Shown: positions 6,502 through 14,232, numbered from the stretch's first letter. The stretch: 33,619 nucleotides of DNA from Pseudobutyrivibrio ruminis (GCA_015057315.1 SVER01000017.1:1-33619); one strand, 5' to 3'. Numbers and translations: made by a program. The notes: generated by a model from the sequence alone, not told the origin.

Positions 6502-7497
6502 ATGACACTAAGAGAAGTTATCGTAAAATTCCTTGAAGGAAAAGATGGCGGTGTTGCTACCTTAAAGCAGATATATCAGGGCATAGATGAGAGCGGATAC
6601 GTGTCAAATTCTGATACAGTTCATGATTCGGCACGAGCTGTAATCTATCGCAATGATAAGACATTCAAGCGAGTATGTAAGGGTGTCTATATGCTTAAAG
6701 GAGAAAAGGCAACAAGCCTTATTATCGAGGGCGATGGTCGTAAGATGGAAGAAATAGAAGATAATTCTATAGATTTAATTATTACGGATCATCCTTGGGA
6801 AGATAAAAAGCACAAGTCTGGTAATCAGAAGAACTTTGCTGATTATGAATGCTTTAAATATGAAATGTCCGATTTCGAGGCTAAGTCCAAAAAACTTAAG
6901 GAAGGCGCATTCCTTGTGGAGTTTGTTCCTGTGACCTCAGAGAGTAACTATAGATACAAGCATTCCTTGTATGAAATGGCTGAAAAAAACGGCCTGCGCT
7001 TCTACACCTCATGTATCTGGCGCAATGCTCCTGAAGGTACAATCAATACTGGAAGAACTACAAAAGGCGTTCAAGAAATCCTTATTTTCTCAAAGGGAAA
7101 GCCAAGAAAATTGTCTCGCCCTGGTATTGCAGGGTATATGACGAGGGAAATTCTTAATTATGAGATTGAGATGTTGCTTAAAGCAAAAGACAAGCATCAT
7201 CAAGCGGAAAAGCCTGTTGCTCTATATGAGTATTTTATTCGCAACATGACCGAAGAACATGATATCTGTTTAGATCAATTTGGTGGTTCATGCAATATGG
7301 CAGTTGCAGCCACTAATTTAGGCAGATTCTCAATTGTATATGAATTAGCAAAAGAATTTGTAGAAAAAGCAGCTGAAAGATATGATTTCATCAAGCTATA
7401 TGATGCTTATAAGGAAGAGAAACGAGTCACTAAAATGACTAATGTTATCGATTTCTTTACTTTAGATAGCGATGGACAGTATTCTTTAGCAATATAG
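6502..7497 (+). CDS. DNA adenine/cytosine-N4 methyltransferase, beta order, variant motifs (331 aa)
   Basis: ATG 6502 after AAGGAGG. Residues 1-70 look like a winged-helix DNA-binding domain. The catalytic part has motif IV first (IITDHPW, residues 93-99) and the cofactor motif later (LDQFGGSCNMAVAA, 257-270), with HHQAEKPVALYEYFIRN (232-248) between; this order defines the beta class of SAM-dependent DNA N-methyltransferases. Both key motifs differ from the usual forms: DHPW instead of DPPW/DPPY, and DQFGGSC instead of DPFxGSG. No restriction partner is adjacent, so an orphan modification enzyme is likely; reduced activity or altered specificity is possible. Confidence 0.82.
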   Translation: MTLREVIVKFLEGKDGGVATLKQIYQGIDESGYVSNSDTVHDSARAVIYRNDKTFKRVCKGVYMLKGEKATSLIIEGDGRKMEEIEDNSIDLIITDHPWEDKKHKSGNQKNFADYECFKYEMSDFEAKSKKLKEGAFLVEFVPVTSESNYRYKHSLYEMAEKNGLRFYTSCIWRNAPEGTINTGRTTKGVQEILIFSKGKPRKLSRPGIAGYMTREILNYEIEMLLKAKDKHHQAEKPVALYEYFIRNMTEEHDICLDQFGGSCNMAVAATNLGRFSIVYELAKEFVEKAAERYDFIKLYDAYKEEKRVTKMTNVIDFFTLDSDGQYSLAI

Positions 7498-7508
7498 CCT
7501 TGTTTAAA

Positions 7509-7566
7509 GGCTTCCCGAAGGGATAAAACTATTAACTAGACTATCCCTTCAAGGGGTAGTCTTTTT
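7509..7566 (+). promoter_or_regulatory. Four-arm intergenic RNA element, copy 8
   Basis: A1 CCC (7514-7516). Long helix GAAGGGATA (7517-7525) with TATCCCTTC (7542-7550), 9 bp perfect, loop containing ACTATTAA. B hairpin GACTATCCC (7539-7547) with GGGGTAGTC (7553-7561), followed by TTTTT: the clearest terminator/antiterminator arrangement of the set. Confidence 0.8.
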
Positions 7567-7586
7567 ACGTGAAAGGTTAGATAAAT

Positions 7587-8189
7587 ATGAGTGTAACAAT
7601 AACACATATCTTAGAAGCTTATGAAACACCTTCTTTTGATATTTCAAAGAAGATTGTTGAAGACGGGATAATTCAATCAGTTGATAAATATATGCTTGAT
7701 AGAAACTATGAAACTCATGTGGTACATGTTGAATCAGTTATAGACTATTCTAAGTGCAATAAAGAACTTTATGAAGAATATAAAAAAGAAGTTTTAGAGG
7801 AAGGCAATTCGGTTTATATCATGAAGTCCAGGAAAGCAGACGAAGAGCCTAAAGCTCTAAAAGCTGGTTTTGTGGCAATTAAGGAAGATGATACATGGAT
7901 TAAATATCGGAAGGATTGGACAGAAGAGGATTTGAAAAGTGAATTAACATCATCCCGAATTTTCCTAGAAGATGGCCATATAATGTGGTATAAAAACTAT
8001 ACATGGGAAGCCACCCCAGCTGAGATGATTACCAAGACATATCCAGATATTCCATTTAGATATATAGAATATTGTGAACAGGAACGTGTACATGATGCTG
8101 TATATAAAGATGGAAAATGTATAAAGGATTTTCTTGAAGAATCTGAAGATGATGAGTTTTCAAAGTATATGAATAAGCCTATATGTTAG
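7587..8189 (+). CDS. Unknown acidic protein (200 aa)
   Basis: ATG 7587 after GAAAGGTTAG. Acidic, with strands and helices mixed and no membrane segment. The region around residues 149-165 (TYPDIPFRYIEYCEQE) recalls the 'YP-x-I-x-F-x-Y' strand of Api92-like ferredoxin-fold proteins, but the rest does not match clearly. I leave the function open. Confidence 0.6.
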   Translation: MSVTITHILEAYETPSFDISKKIVEDGIIQSVDKYMLDRNYETHVVHVESVIDYSKCNKELYEEYKKEVLEEGNSVYIMKSRKADEEPKALKAGFVAIKEDDTWIKYRKDWTEEDLKSELTSSRIFLEDGHIMWYKNYTWEATPAEMITKTYPDIPFRYIEYCEQERVHDAVYKDGKCIKDFLEESEDDEFSKYMNKPIC

Positions 8190-8228
8190 GTTGATATTTA
8201 GTCGTATAAGGATTACCCTTGTACCAAG

Positions 8229-8258
8229 TGGTTAAATCCTGCGCGAACTTGATTTAGC
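8229..8258 (+). ncRNA. Extra stem-loop before copy 9
   Basis: GGTTAAATC (about 8230-8238) can pair with GATTTAGCC (about 8250-8258), 9 bp with one G-U, loop CTGCGCGAACT. It lies in the 167-nt gap between the 200-aa and membrane genes, ahead of a four-arm element. Not a tRNA fold. Confidence 0.4.
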
Positions 8259-8280
8259 CAAAAACAATTTAATTATTAAA

Positions 8281-8341
8281 CCCCGTAGTCTTCGGGGGGA
8301 TGTGGAGATAATATCAAGAGCATCCTCCCCGAAAGAGGGGA
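8281..8341 (+). promoter_or_regulatory. Four-arm intergenic RNA element, copy 9
   Basis: A1 CCCC (8281-8284). TTCGGGGGGATG (8291-8302) pairs with CATCC-T-CCCCGAA (8321-8333): 12 bp with one bulged T, the longest competing helix of the set. B hairpin CCCC (8327-8330) with GGGG (8337-8340). Confidence 0.75.
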
Positions 8342-8356
8342 ATAATAGAGAGTTGC

Positions 8357-8755
8357 ATGTTAGACAAAAAAACAATTTTCGCTGTAATAGAGATGTTGTT
8401 TATAGCTGTAACAGTTGGGTTGATTCTTTTTAGTCCAACGTTATCATTAATAACAGCGATTGTATTATATTTGCAAAATACAATAACCTGTTTAAAAGCA
8501 TTAGATGATGAAAGCGAACCTGTTCTCATAATAGTAAACTTTGTAACTTTAATAGCAGATGCAATACTTGTATTATGCTGTATTGGAGCATATAATGATA
8601 TTGAAGTATTAACATACGTTGTAAGATACTGTTCGCTAATCTGTTACTTTAGAAGTTTCTTCATAATGATGAATCTTATTTTTGTAAGAGCAAAACCATT
8701 GATAAAAAGGGAACATGACGAGAATGTAACAGATGCCGATACAAAAGATGATTGA
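8357..8755 (+). CDS. Membrane protein with four hydrophobic segments (132 aa)
   Basis: ATG 8357 after AGAGAG. Hydrophobic segments at about residues 8-25, 29-45, 55-77 and 85-112, then a charged cytoplasmic tail (KREHDENVTDADTKDD). No family recognised. Two very small membrane proteins follow in the same operon, suggesting a membrane-linked unit. Confidence 0.65.
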   Translation: MLDKKTIFAVIEMLFIAVTVGLILFSPTLSLITAIVLYLQNTITCLKALDDESEPVLIIVNFVTLIADAILVLCCIGAYNDIEVLTYVVRYCSLICYFRSFFIMMNLIFVRAKPLIKREHDENVTDADTKDD

Positions 8756-8792
8756 AGTTAGTCTATGTATCGAAGAAGGAGGATCTTTATAT

Positions 8793-8912
8793 ATGGTAGA
8801 AACAATTTTATTATTAATCGTGACAATAGTTGCTGGCGTAACAGGAGCTTATACTGGTTGGAAGGCTCCAACTAAAACAAATAATAATGTGGAGAAAAAA
8901 GAATCAATATAA
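8793..8912 (+). CDS. Small single-span membrane protein (39 aa)
   Basis: Short frame with AAGGAGGA 8-15 nt before ATG 8793. One hydrophobic helix (ILLLIVTIVAGVTGAYTGW, residues 5-23) with a GxxxG-like pattern, then a polar basic/acidic tail. Similar in build to the next gene. Confidence 0.6.
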   Translation: MVETILLLIVTIVAGVTGAYTGWKAPTKTNNNVEKKESI

Positions 8913-8946
8913 GAACTACAACTTAAATTGATAAAAGAGGTGCATT

Positions 8947-9060
8947 ATGTTTGATGCTATTATTTTTGTTGTTGTAGCTGTATTGAGTGCTCTTGCTGGA
9001 GTAGTTCTAGCTCATAGATCAACAAGACAGGACAATAATGAGGTAAAAATTTCAAAATAA
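8947..9060 (+). CDS. Small single-span membrane protein (37 aa)
   Basis: ATG 8947 after AAGAGGTGCATT. Hydrophobic helix at residues 3-22 (DAIIFVVVAVLSALAGVVLA), then a polar tail HRSTRQDNNEVKISK. It shares helix-plus-tail build with the 39-aa gene just upstream, possibly an old duplication or a two-component membrane pair. A terminator follows. Confidence 0.55.
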   Translation: MFDAIIFVVVAVLSALAGVVLAHRSTRQDNNEVKISK

Positions 9061-9082
9061 TAAATATGAAAAAATGTTATTA

Positions 9083-9109
9083 AACACTCTGGAAACAGGG
9101 TGTTTTTTC
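9083..9109 (+). terminator. Intrinsic terminator
   Basis: AACACTCTG (9083-9091) pairs with CAGGGTGTT (9096-9104) around a GAAA loop, followed by TTTTCT. It closes the operon that starts at P1. Confidence 0.85.
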
Positions 9110-9271
9110 TTTTGCAAAAATATATTATTATATAGTAAAGCTTAATTGCAAACTTAAGACCTAATTTCTTCACAGGTCAATAAATAATGAAGAGGATATA
9201 CATAATATACAAAAAGAGTAAATGTATTGCCTGATATGGCAGAGAATTTTGTACATTATGACAATGTACGG

Positions 9272-9496
9272 GTTTATAAGAATAAAAAAAATTTCTATAC
9301 TATTAGATTTGTTGGACTTTTTTTGTCTATAATAGTTTATAAGAATAAAAGAATTTCTATACTATTAGATAAATGCAGCTACTGTTTCGCAGAGGACGTT
9401 TATAAGAATCAAAGAATTTCTATACTATTAGATGTTTTGTCTTTTGACATACGTTTTTATGTTTATAAGAATCAAAGAATTTCTATATTATTAGAT
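9272..9496 (+). CRISPR. Orphan CRISPR array with type V-A (Cas12a)-like repeats
   Basis: Four repeats at 9272-9308 (37 nt, one extra A), 9335-9370, 9398-9433 and 9461-9496 (36 nt), separated by unrelated spacers of 26, 27 and 27 nt. The 3' part of the repeat is GAATTTCTATACTATTAGAT. The same 36-nt length, AATTTCTA at positions 18-25 and TAGAT at 32-36 are hallmarks of Cas12a direct repeats (AATTTCTAC...GTAGAT). The top stem pair C-G of Cas12a repeats is replaced by T and T. Repeats 1-2 and 3-4 differ at one inner base; repeat 4 has one more change. No cas gene is nearby. The unbroken 100-codon frame through the array is an artefact of periods divisible by three. Confidence 0.85.
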
Positions 9497-9556
9497 ACAT
9501 TCAGGCTGAGTATATGCGATTGTTATTGATACAGAAAAATCGCACAATAAAGGAGT
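9497..9556. other. Possible truncated end of the V-A-like array
   Basis: After repeat 4 another spacer-length stretch follows but no further repeat. An inverted repeat TGCGATT (9515-9521) and AATCGCA (9538-9544) closes the region. It may be a terminal hairpin of the precursor RNA or the scar of a deletion. Confidence 0.35.
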
Positions 9557-9624
9557 TATTATTACACATTAATTTTTATGGCCCCTTTGATTTCATCAAA
9601 CATTTCGTCCAAAGTAATAATAAC
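9555..9624. repeat. Perfect 11-bp inverted repeat
   Basis: GTTATTATTAC (9555-9565) and GTAATAATAAC (9614-9624) are exact inverted copies 48 bp apart, between the CRISPR array and promoter P2. The stretch between them contains a short minus-strand open frame ending DEMFDEIKGAIKINV, possibly a gene remnant. Confidence 0.4.
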
Positions 9625-9649
9625 AAATGTTCGCAAATACGATAGCTGG

Positions 9650-9693
9650 TTGACAAATAAAGTAAAGACAGTATAATAGATGCTGTATATACA
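9650..9693 (+). promoter_or_regulatory. Strong promoter P2, paralogous to P1
   Basis: TTGACA (9650-9655), 16 bp, TATAAT (9672-9677), with TGTATATACA (9684-9693) just downstream as in P1. The following leader is almost the same as that at 1470-1545, so P1 and P2 are duplicated control regions. Confidence 0.8.
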
Positions 9694-9715
9694 AAGAATT
9701 ATTTAAGGATTTAAT

Positions 9716-9766
9716 GAGCGTTTCTAACTGCCCCAAAAGGGGTCAATGGGTTAGGGCGCTTTTTTT
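9716..9766 (+). terminator. Leader hairpin with U-tract, copy 2
   Basis: AGCG (9717-9720) with CGCT (9757-9760), CTAAC (9724-9728) with GTTAG (9750-9754), CCCC (9731-9734) with GGGG (9739-9742), then seven T. Compared with copy 1 the inner arm changes from CCCT/AGGG to CCCC/GGGG with pairing kept. Confidence 0.7.
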
Positions 9767-9805
9767 GTGCCTTAAAGTTCTTTCTTCTGTAATGGAAGAT
9801 GTACA

Positions 9806-9877
9806 TTCGCCTGTGGGCGAGAGAAACTATTAATTTATTTTCTCCACCCATAGGGGGTGGAGTCTGCTAAAAGCAGA
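9806..9877 (+). promoter_or_regulatory. Four-arm intergenic RNA element, copy 10
   Basis: A1 TCGCC (9807-9811) with GGCGA (9816-9820). Competing helix GAGAAA (9821-9826) with TTTCTC (9839-9844) plus GGG (9815-9817) with CCC (9847-9849). B hairpin CTCCACCC (9842-9849) with GGGTGGAG (9855-9862). An extra CTGCT/AGCAG stem follows at 9864-9876. Loop carries ACTATTAA. Confidence 0.75.
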
Positions 9878-9890
9878 GGAAAGGAAAAAT

Positions 9891-10805
9891 ATGAAAATTT
9901 ATTTAAACATTGACGCATTTGCAAAGGATCTAGTAGCGAACATTCAGCAAAAAGGCTATGAAAACGCAGAAGTTCAGAATGTGAAAAAGAACAACAACAC
10001 TGTTCTTACAGCAATAACTATTAAGCCAGAAAATTGTTCTGTTTCGCCAGTGATATACCTTGAAGATATTTACAAGGATTATGTTGAAGGTGCACGTACA
10101 ATGGAGCAGGCTGCTGAGTATGTTATTCATGTAGCAATGAACACCAATAAGCCAGAGTATGAATCAGCTGTAACAGACACGTTAGGTACTTTTGAAAGTG
10201 CAAAGCCAAGAATTGTAGCACGACTTGTGAACGAAGAGCGTAATAGGGAAATGCTAAAAGAAGTACCACACAAAAAGGTGATGAATTTAGCTGTAATCTA
10301 TTATGTACAAATTGATGATAATGCTTCTACAAAAATCACAAATCAGCTATTGAATCACTGGGGCGTTACAGTTGATGATATCCATGACTGGGCTACAAAA
10401 AACACCAAAAATGTTGGTGGCCTTAAAGTTGTAGGTTTGCAACAGTGCCTTGGCGAAATGGCAGGTCTTGACGTAGGACTTGATTGCGGTGATCCAGTAA
10501 CGATCATGACAAATGAGACAATGACTAATGGTGCAATCTACATGCTGGATACAGAGATATTATCAGAAATCTGCGAAAGTAAAGGTGTTCAAAGTCTAGG
10601 GATTATTCCATGCTCTGTTCACGAAACATTACTATTGACAAATGTTGATGATAGCTCAGTAAGAATATTAGTTGACATGATTAAGACTGTTAATGAAACA
10701 GAGGTATCAGAACAGGATTATTTGAGCGATGATTTATATATTTTTGACTACAAAACAAAAACTATAGATATCGCAGAAGATAACGAGCTTGCATGTGCGG
10801 TATAA
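9891..10805 (+). CDS. DUF5688-like protein (304 aa)
   Basis: ATG 9891 after GAGGAAAGGAAAAAT. The N-terminal half (VQNVKKNNNTVLTAITIKP, then PVIYLEDIYKDYVEG around residues 50-70) fits the clostridial DUF5688 family, abundant on mobile elements of Lachnospiraceae and without a known function. The C-terminal half contains a conserved-looking segment (LGIIPCSVHETLLL, about residues 237-250), also in keeping with that family. Soluble, no catalytic motif visible. It is alone behind P2, leader copy 2 and four-arm copy 10, and is followed by a terminator. Confidence 0.75.
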   Translation: MKIYLNIDAFAKDLVANIQQKGYENAEVQNVKKNNNTVLTAITIKPENCSVSPVIYLEDIYKDYVEGARTMEQAAEYVIHVAMNTNKPEYESAVTDTLGTFESAKPRIVARLVNEERNREMLKEVPHKKVMNLAVIYYVQIDDNASTKITNQLLNHWGVTVDDIHDWATKNTKNVGGLKVVGLQQCLGEMAGLDVGLDCGDPVTIMTNETMTNGAIYMLDTEILSEICESKGVQSLGIIPCSVHETLLLTNVDDSSVRILVDMIKTVNETEVSEQDYLSDDLYIFDYKTKTIDIAEDNELACAV

Positions 10806-10812
10806 TGCAAAG

Positions 10813-10875
10813 TCACAATTAAGTATTGTGAAAGAATCACTCCTCACTTAACAAGGGGAGTGATTGCTATTTTAG
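10813..10875 (+). terminator. Tandem hairpins and probable terminator
   Basis: First hairpin TCACAAT (10813-10819) with ATTGTGA (10825-10831). Second hairpin AATCACTCC (10835-10843) with GGAGTGATT (10857-10865), then GCTATTTTAG. The U-tract is imperfect, so termination may be partial. Confidence 0.65.
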
Positions 10876-10905
10876 AAAAAACTGAATAATGAATGATTTA
10901 ATGTA

Positions 10906-10922
10906 CATAGGTTTAACCTAAG
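10906..10922. promoter_or_regulatory. Small palindrome upstream of the 385-aa gene
   Basis: TAGGTT-T-AACCTA is a perfect 13-bp palindrome near 10908-10920 in the 222-bp gap between two genes; it could be an operator. No convincing promoter hexamers were found beside it. Confidence 0.3.
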
Positions 10923-10958
10923 ACATAATCAGATACTCTTATTTAACGTGAATGAGAG

Positions 10959-11004
10959 GACGCTTTAAGCGGTAACTATTAATTTGCCGCTGACGAGCGG
11001 TTGC
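10959..11004 (+). promoter_or_regulatory. Four-arm intergenic RNA element, copy 11
   Basis: A1 CGCT (10961-10964), A2 AGCGGTA (10968-10974), loop ACTATTAA, B1 TGCCGCT (10985-10991), B2 AGCGGT (10996-11001). A2 with B1 pairs over 7 bp including one G-U; B1 with B2 over 6. Confidence 0.75.
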
Positions 11005-11027
11005 TTTATTTACGAAAGGTAAGAAAA

Positions 11028-12185
11028 ATGGGTTATAGCATTTATGTTGAAGGCTGTTTAGAGATTGAACAGCCAACACAAGAAGAAGTTGAGTTTATTG
11101 AAGGTATCCTGGGTGGACCACACGAGGATAAAAAGATATTTCATGTATCTGTAGAGTATTCTACTGGATATATTAGTCACGAAGCTAAGAATGGCTGCGA
11201 AGGACTTATGGCTTTTTCAGATTATATTGATGGGCCTATTGAAAAGCTTATGAAGAAGTTTGGTTCAAGAGTAACAGGAGAGTATCAGCTTTCATCTACA
11301 GAAAGCGAGTACGACAATAAGAGACTTGTTGTAAATGGCGTTTCGTATAAAATCGAGGAAAATGCGATTATTGAAGCTAATTCAGAGACATTAAAGAATG
11401 AACTATACAAGCGAGGTGATTTGCCTTCAGAGTATGGTTTGCTTGGCCTTAAGCCTGACCTTAATAGTGATATTATCATTGAGGATGATAAGACTGTTTC
11501 AGTTTTAATGACAGGTAATGTGGAGCAGAACTTCAAGTTATTATTTGGAAAGGATACAGAGTATGTAGATATATATGCTTTTGCTGACCCAAAGACAGAA
11601 CTTGTAAAGAAGCTTCAGGTAATTGCCACCTTTGAAAATGATAAGGATTCAATCACTGTTGAAGTTACGGAGCCTGTGCAGCAGGTAGACATCTTTATGA
11701 ATATCGTTGCAGCAGATGTAAAGGGTGAATTTAGAAAAGCTCTTACTTATGCAAAGAAGTTGATTGAAGATGATGAGGCTGAGTATGTGGGATGTGTTAT
11801 TGACTGTTTGAATGATTATTTAGAAGAACAAGGCGTAATACTTCCTCTTAGTATGAAGGCTCAGAGAAAAGCAATTGACGAGTTTTCTGAAGAAGATGCT
11901 GAGAGTTCATATTGTAGTATTTGTGCTGAAGATTTCGATGCTATTGATAACATCTTAAGAAAGTACTTTGATTGCTCACATGATAACCGTGAAGCTAATG
12001 CCAAGTGGCTTAAAGCATATCACAAGTATGCATCAATGCCTGATTCTGGAGTGTCAGAAGACGATTTTGTTGCTTGGGCTTTAGAAAGAAACATCAATGT
12101 AGAATTCGTTAAGAACGTACTTGATGAAGAAAAGGCAGAGTGGTTTGAGCGAGTTGGTATTGAGCATGGCTTAATTGCTGTTTAA
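11028..12185 (+). CDS. Unknown large acidic protein (385 aa)
   Basis: ATG 11028 after GAAAGGTAAGAAAA; an in-frame extension to 11001 lies within the RNA leader and is rejected. Begins MGYSIYVEGCLEIEQPTQEE, typical of small phage or plasmid proteins with an N-terminal beta fold, then a middle region and a helical C-terminal part (residues 235-385) rich in D and E. No membrane segment or catalytic motif. Two small genes follow within 20 nt each, forming one operon. Confidence 0.65.
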   Translation: MGYSIYVEGCLEIEQPTQEEVEFIEGILGGPHEDKKIFHVSVEYSTGYISHEAKNGCEGLMAFSDYIDGPIEKLMKKFGSRVTGEYQLSSTESEYDNKRLVVNGVSYKIEENAIIEANSETLKNELYKRGDLPSEYGLLGLKPDLNSDIIIEDDKTVSVLMTGNVEQNFKLLFGKDTEYVDIYAFADPKTELVKKLQVIATFENDKDSITVEVTEPVQQVDIFMNIVAADVKGEFRKALTYAKKLIEDDEAEYVGCVIDCLNDYLEEQGVILPLSMKAQRKAIDEFSEEDAESSYCSICAEDFDAIDNILRKYFDCSHDNREANAKWLKAYHKYASMPDSGVSEDDFVAWALERNINVEFVKNVLDEEKAEWFERVGIEHGLIAV

Positions 12186-12202
12186 TCTGAAGAGGTGAGA
12201 AG

Positions 12203-12367
12203 ATGGCAAAGAAATGCAAGATTGTGTTTAATACAAAATGGGGCTATTGCATGACTCCTATTGAATGTAAATCTATTGCTGAAGCAATACGACGTGCAAA
12301 GGAAGAAGAAATGGCTTTTAGAATTTTTGTAGACGGAAAATGTGTTAAATCCGGCTGGTATGCCTAA
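12203..12367 (+). CDS. Unknown small protein (54 aa)
   Basis: ATG 12203 with AGAGGTGAG upstream. Basic start (MAKKCKIVFNTKWGYCM), a helix with RRAKEEE, and a beta hairpin ending GKCVKSGWYA. Looks like a compact folded domain with four cysteines. No family assigned. Confidence 0.6.
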   Translation: MAKKCKIVFNTKWGYCMTPIECKSIAEAIRRAKEEEMAFRIFVDGKCVKSGWYA

Positions 12368-12381
12368 GAAGGAGAAAACTT

Positions 12382-12585
12382 ATGTGCAAAGACAGAAATA
12401 AATTATCTTGGCGCGACTTAAAGGTTGGCGATAAGTTTAGATTGATTGTAGATGAGTTCGATGGACATTCAGAGAATATCTGCAGGGTTACAGAAGTATT
12501 TGAGGATCACTTGATTGCATATGATGAGGTTATTGATTGGCCTAAGATGTGGATTGATGATGATATGATAATTACTGAAGTCTAA
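12382..12585 (+). CDS. Unknown small acidic protein (67 aa)
   Basis: ATG 12382 after AAGGAGAAAACTT. The segment SWRDLKVGDKFRLI followed by CRVTEVFEDHLIAYDE suggests an SH3-like or small beta-barrel fold, as seen in many short mobile-element proteins. Function unknown. Confidence 0.6.
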   Translation: MCKDRNKLSWRDLKVGDKFRLIVDEFDGHSENICRVTEVFEDHLIAYDEVIDWPKMWIDDDMIITEV

Positions 12586-12590
12586 TTTAA

Positions 12591-12653
12591 ACCCCAAAGG
12601 GAGAAACTAAATACATAGTATATAGGCTATCCCTTTAGGGGATGGCCTTTTTT
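12591..12653 (+). promoter_or_regulatory. Four-arm intergenic RNA element, copy 12
   Basis: AAAGGGA (12596-12602) pairs with TCCCTTT (12630-12636), 7 bp, across the longest loop of the set (27 nt). B hairpin GGCTATCCC (12625-12633) with GGGGATGGCC (12638-12647), followed by TTTTTT: terminator-like. Confidence 0.75.
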
Positions 12654-12679
12654 AATGAAAAATTAGGAAAGGTAAAACG

Positions 12680-14137
12680 ATGAGAATTAAGAAAAGTAAC
12701 CGAGGCTTAACATTTTCTTTTGCCGCAAATGATACTTTTAGACCTGGCACTCACTACAGATATATTGTAGATACTGCTGCATCAGAGATTATTTTGGTAG
12801 CAGATGAGGCAGGAAAGTATAAGTTAAGCAAGAAGGGAGCAAAGGCAAAACCTCTTGTTGATTTGCGTAATGAGGAAATAAAGCAAGCCATGAGCAAGGC
12901 TTCTTATATGGAAGTTGAAATCAAGGGCGATAGAATTATCGTTCATATTATTAAGCTTGATGCCAATGTCGAGGGATTGTCAGACAGACAGCTTGTAGAT
13001 ATGCTTGATAAGACCGAAGACATCACGTTTGAGATTGATAAAAAGGCTCTGATAGAACATGATTCGGCTCTGATAGAAATGCTGACAGTAGCTGGAATCT
13101 TTTCAGAAAAGAATAGAAATGATCTATCGTATGTATTCGATGTTGTTTCATTGTTCTCAGGGGCTGGACTTCTTGATTATCCATTCGCTACAGATGATGA
13201 TTTTGACATCAAGTTTGCAGTGGACTTTGACGAAGGCGCAGTACAGACTTATAAGAAGAATATCGGAGACCATATTTTATGTATGGATATCAGAGATTTG
13301 GACGAAAGAAATGTACCTTCTGCGGATCTATTGATTGGTGGAGTTCCTTGCGTTGGTTACTCAAATAGTAATCGTGCTGGAAATGAAGCTTTAGATATTG
13401 AACATCGACTTTTGGTTGATGACTTTATCAGGATTTGCCGTGGAAATGCAAATAGTCATTCAAAATACAGCATGTTTGTAATTGAGAACGTCAGACAATT
13501 TCTAACGAAGGAAAATGGTCGCTACTTGGAGAAAGTACTTACTTCACTTTCAGATGATTATAACATCACTTATTCGGTGGTGAATGATTCTAGTGTGGGT
13601 GGATATAGTAACCGTGAGAGAATGGTACTTATTGGTTCTTTAAAAGAGATGGGTAAGGTAGTCATTCCTGATGTAGAACTTTCTTCTCATAAGACAGCTG
13701 GAGATGCATTAAGAAAGGTTGATTCTAGTTGGTTTAATTACAATGATATAACTAAAGCATCTCAAAAAACTGTTGAAAAAATGGCTTATGTAAAACCTGG
13801 TCATAACTATAAAGATATTCCAGAGATGAAACATCTTGATAGACATTCTAATACATACAGAAGACTAAGTGAAAATGAGCCAGCTCCAACAATATGCAAT
13901 TGGAGAAAGGTTAATATCATGCCGCCTGTAGGAAATCGAATTCTTTCGGTTTCAGAAGCTGCTGCAATAATGGGATTAAACAAAGACTTTAAATTCTATG
14001 GTAAACTCCCTCAGATGCAGCAGGCATGCTCAAATGGAGTGACACAACACATTGCAAGATTCATAAAGGCAATATGTAAAACCTATCTCTATAAGTATGC
14101 TAATGAAAGCCTTGGGCTTTCATTGATGGCAGCATAA
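12680..14137 (+). CDS. DNA (cytosine-5-)-methyltransferase (485 aa)
   Basis: Transfers a methyl group from SAM to C5 of cytosine in DNA. ATG 12680 follows AGGAAAGGTAAAACG. Motif I VVSLFSGAGLLDYPF (155-169), motif IV with the catalytic cysteine IGGVPCVGYS (219-228, Cys224), motif VI ENV (269-271), a motif VIII-like SNRERMVLIG (310-319), and a C-terminal motif X region (CSNGVTQHIARFI). The usual PCQ is PCV here. An N-terminal extension of about 150 residues precedes motif I and is not part of the standard fold; it may contact DNA or a partner. No restriction endonuclease gene is adjacent, so it is probably an orphan, anti-restriction-type methyltransferase. Confidence 0.88.
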   Translation: MRIKKSNRGLTFSFAANDTFRPGTHYRYIVDTAASEIILVADEAGKYKLSKKGAKAKPLVDLRNEEIKQAMSKASYMEVEIKGDRIIVHIIKLDANVEGLSDRQLVDMLDKTEDITFEIDKKALIEHDSALIEMLTVAGIFSEKNRNDLSYVFDVVSLFSGAGLLDYPFATDDDFDIKFAVDFDEGAVQTYKKNIGDHILCMDIRDLDERNVPSADLLIGGVPCVGYSNSNRAGNEALDIEHRLLVDDFIRICRGNANSHSKYSMFVIENVRQFLTKENGRYLEKVLTSLSDDYNITYSVVNDSSVGGYSNRERMVLIGSLKEMGKVVIPDVELSSHKTAGDALRKVDSSWFNYNDITKASQKTVEKMAYVKPGHNYKDIPEMKHLDRHSNTYRRLSENEPAPTICNWRKVNIMPPVGNRILSVSEAAAIMGLNKDFKFYGKLPQMQQACSNGVTQHIARFIKAICKTYLYKYANESLGLSLMAA

Positions 14138-14155
14138 TAAAAGCCTTTATAAGAA

Positions 14156-14211
14156 GGTTGCCTAAAAGGGCAGTAACTATTAATTTTTAATAGACTGCCT
14201 TCGGGCAGTCT
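14156..14211 (+). promoter_or_regulatory. Four-arm intergenic RNA element, copy 13
   Basis: A1 TTGCC (14158-14162), AAGGGCAGT (14166-14174) with ACTGCCTT (14194-14201) with one bulged G; B hairpin AGACTGCC (14192-14199) with GGGCAGTCT (14203-14211). Loop has ACTATTAA. Its 3' half repeats copy 7. Confidence 0.75.
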
Positions 14212-14232
14212 TATATGAAAGGAAACACGGAT

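Noticed and set aside
9227..9529. A 100-codon open frame through the CRISPR-like array
   Set aside because: It exists because the 63-nt repeat-plus-spacer period is divisible by three and the repeat has no stop in that frame; no ribosome binding site.
9570..9690. Minus-strand frame ending LDEMFDEIKGAIKINV
   Set aside because: It looks coding at its end but runs through promoter P2 without a start or ribosome binding site; at most a remnant.
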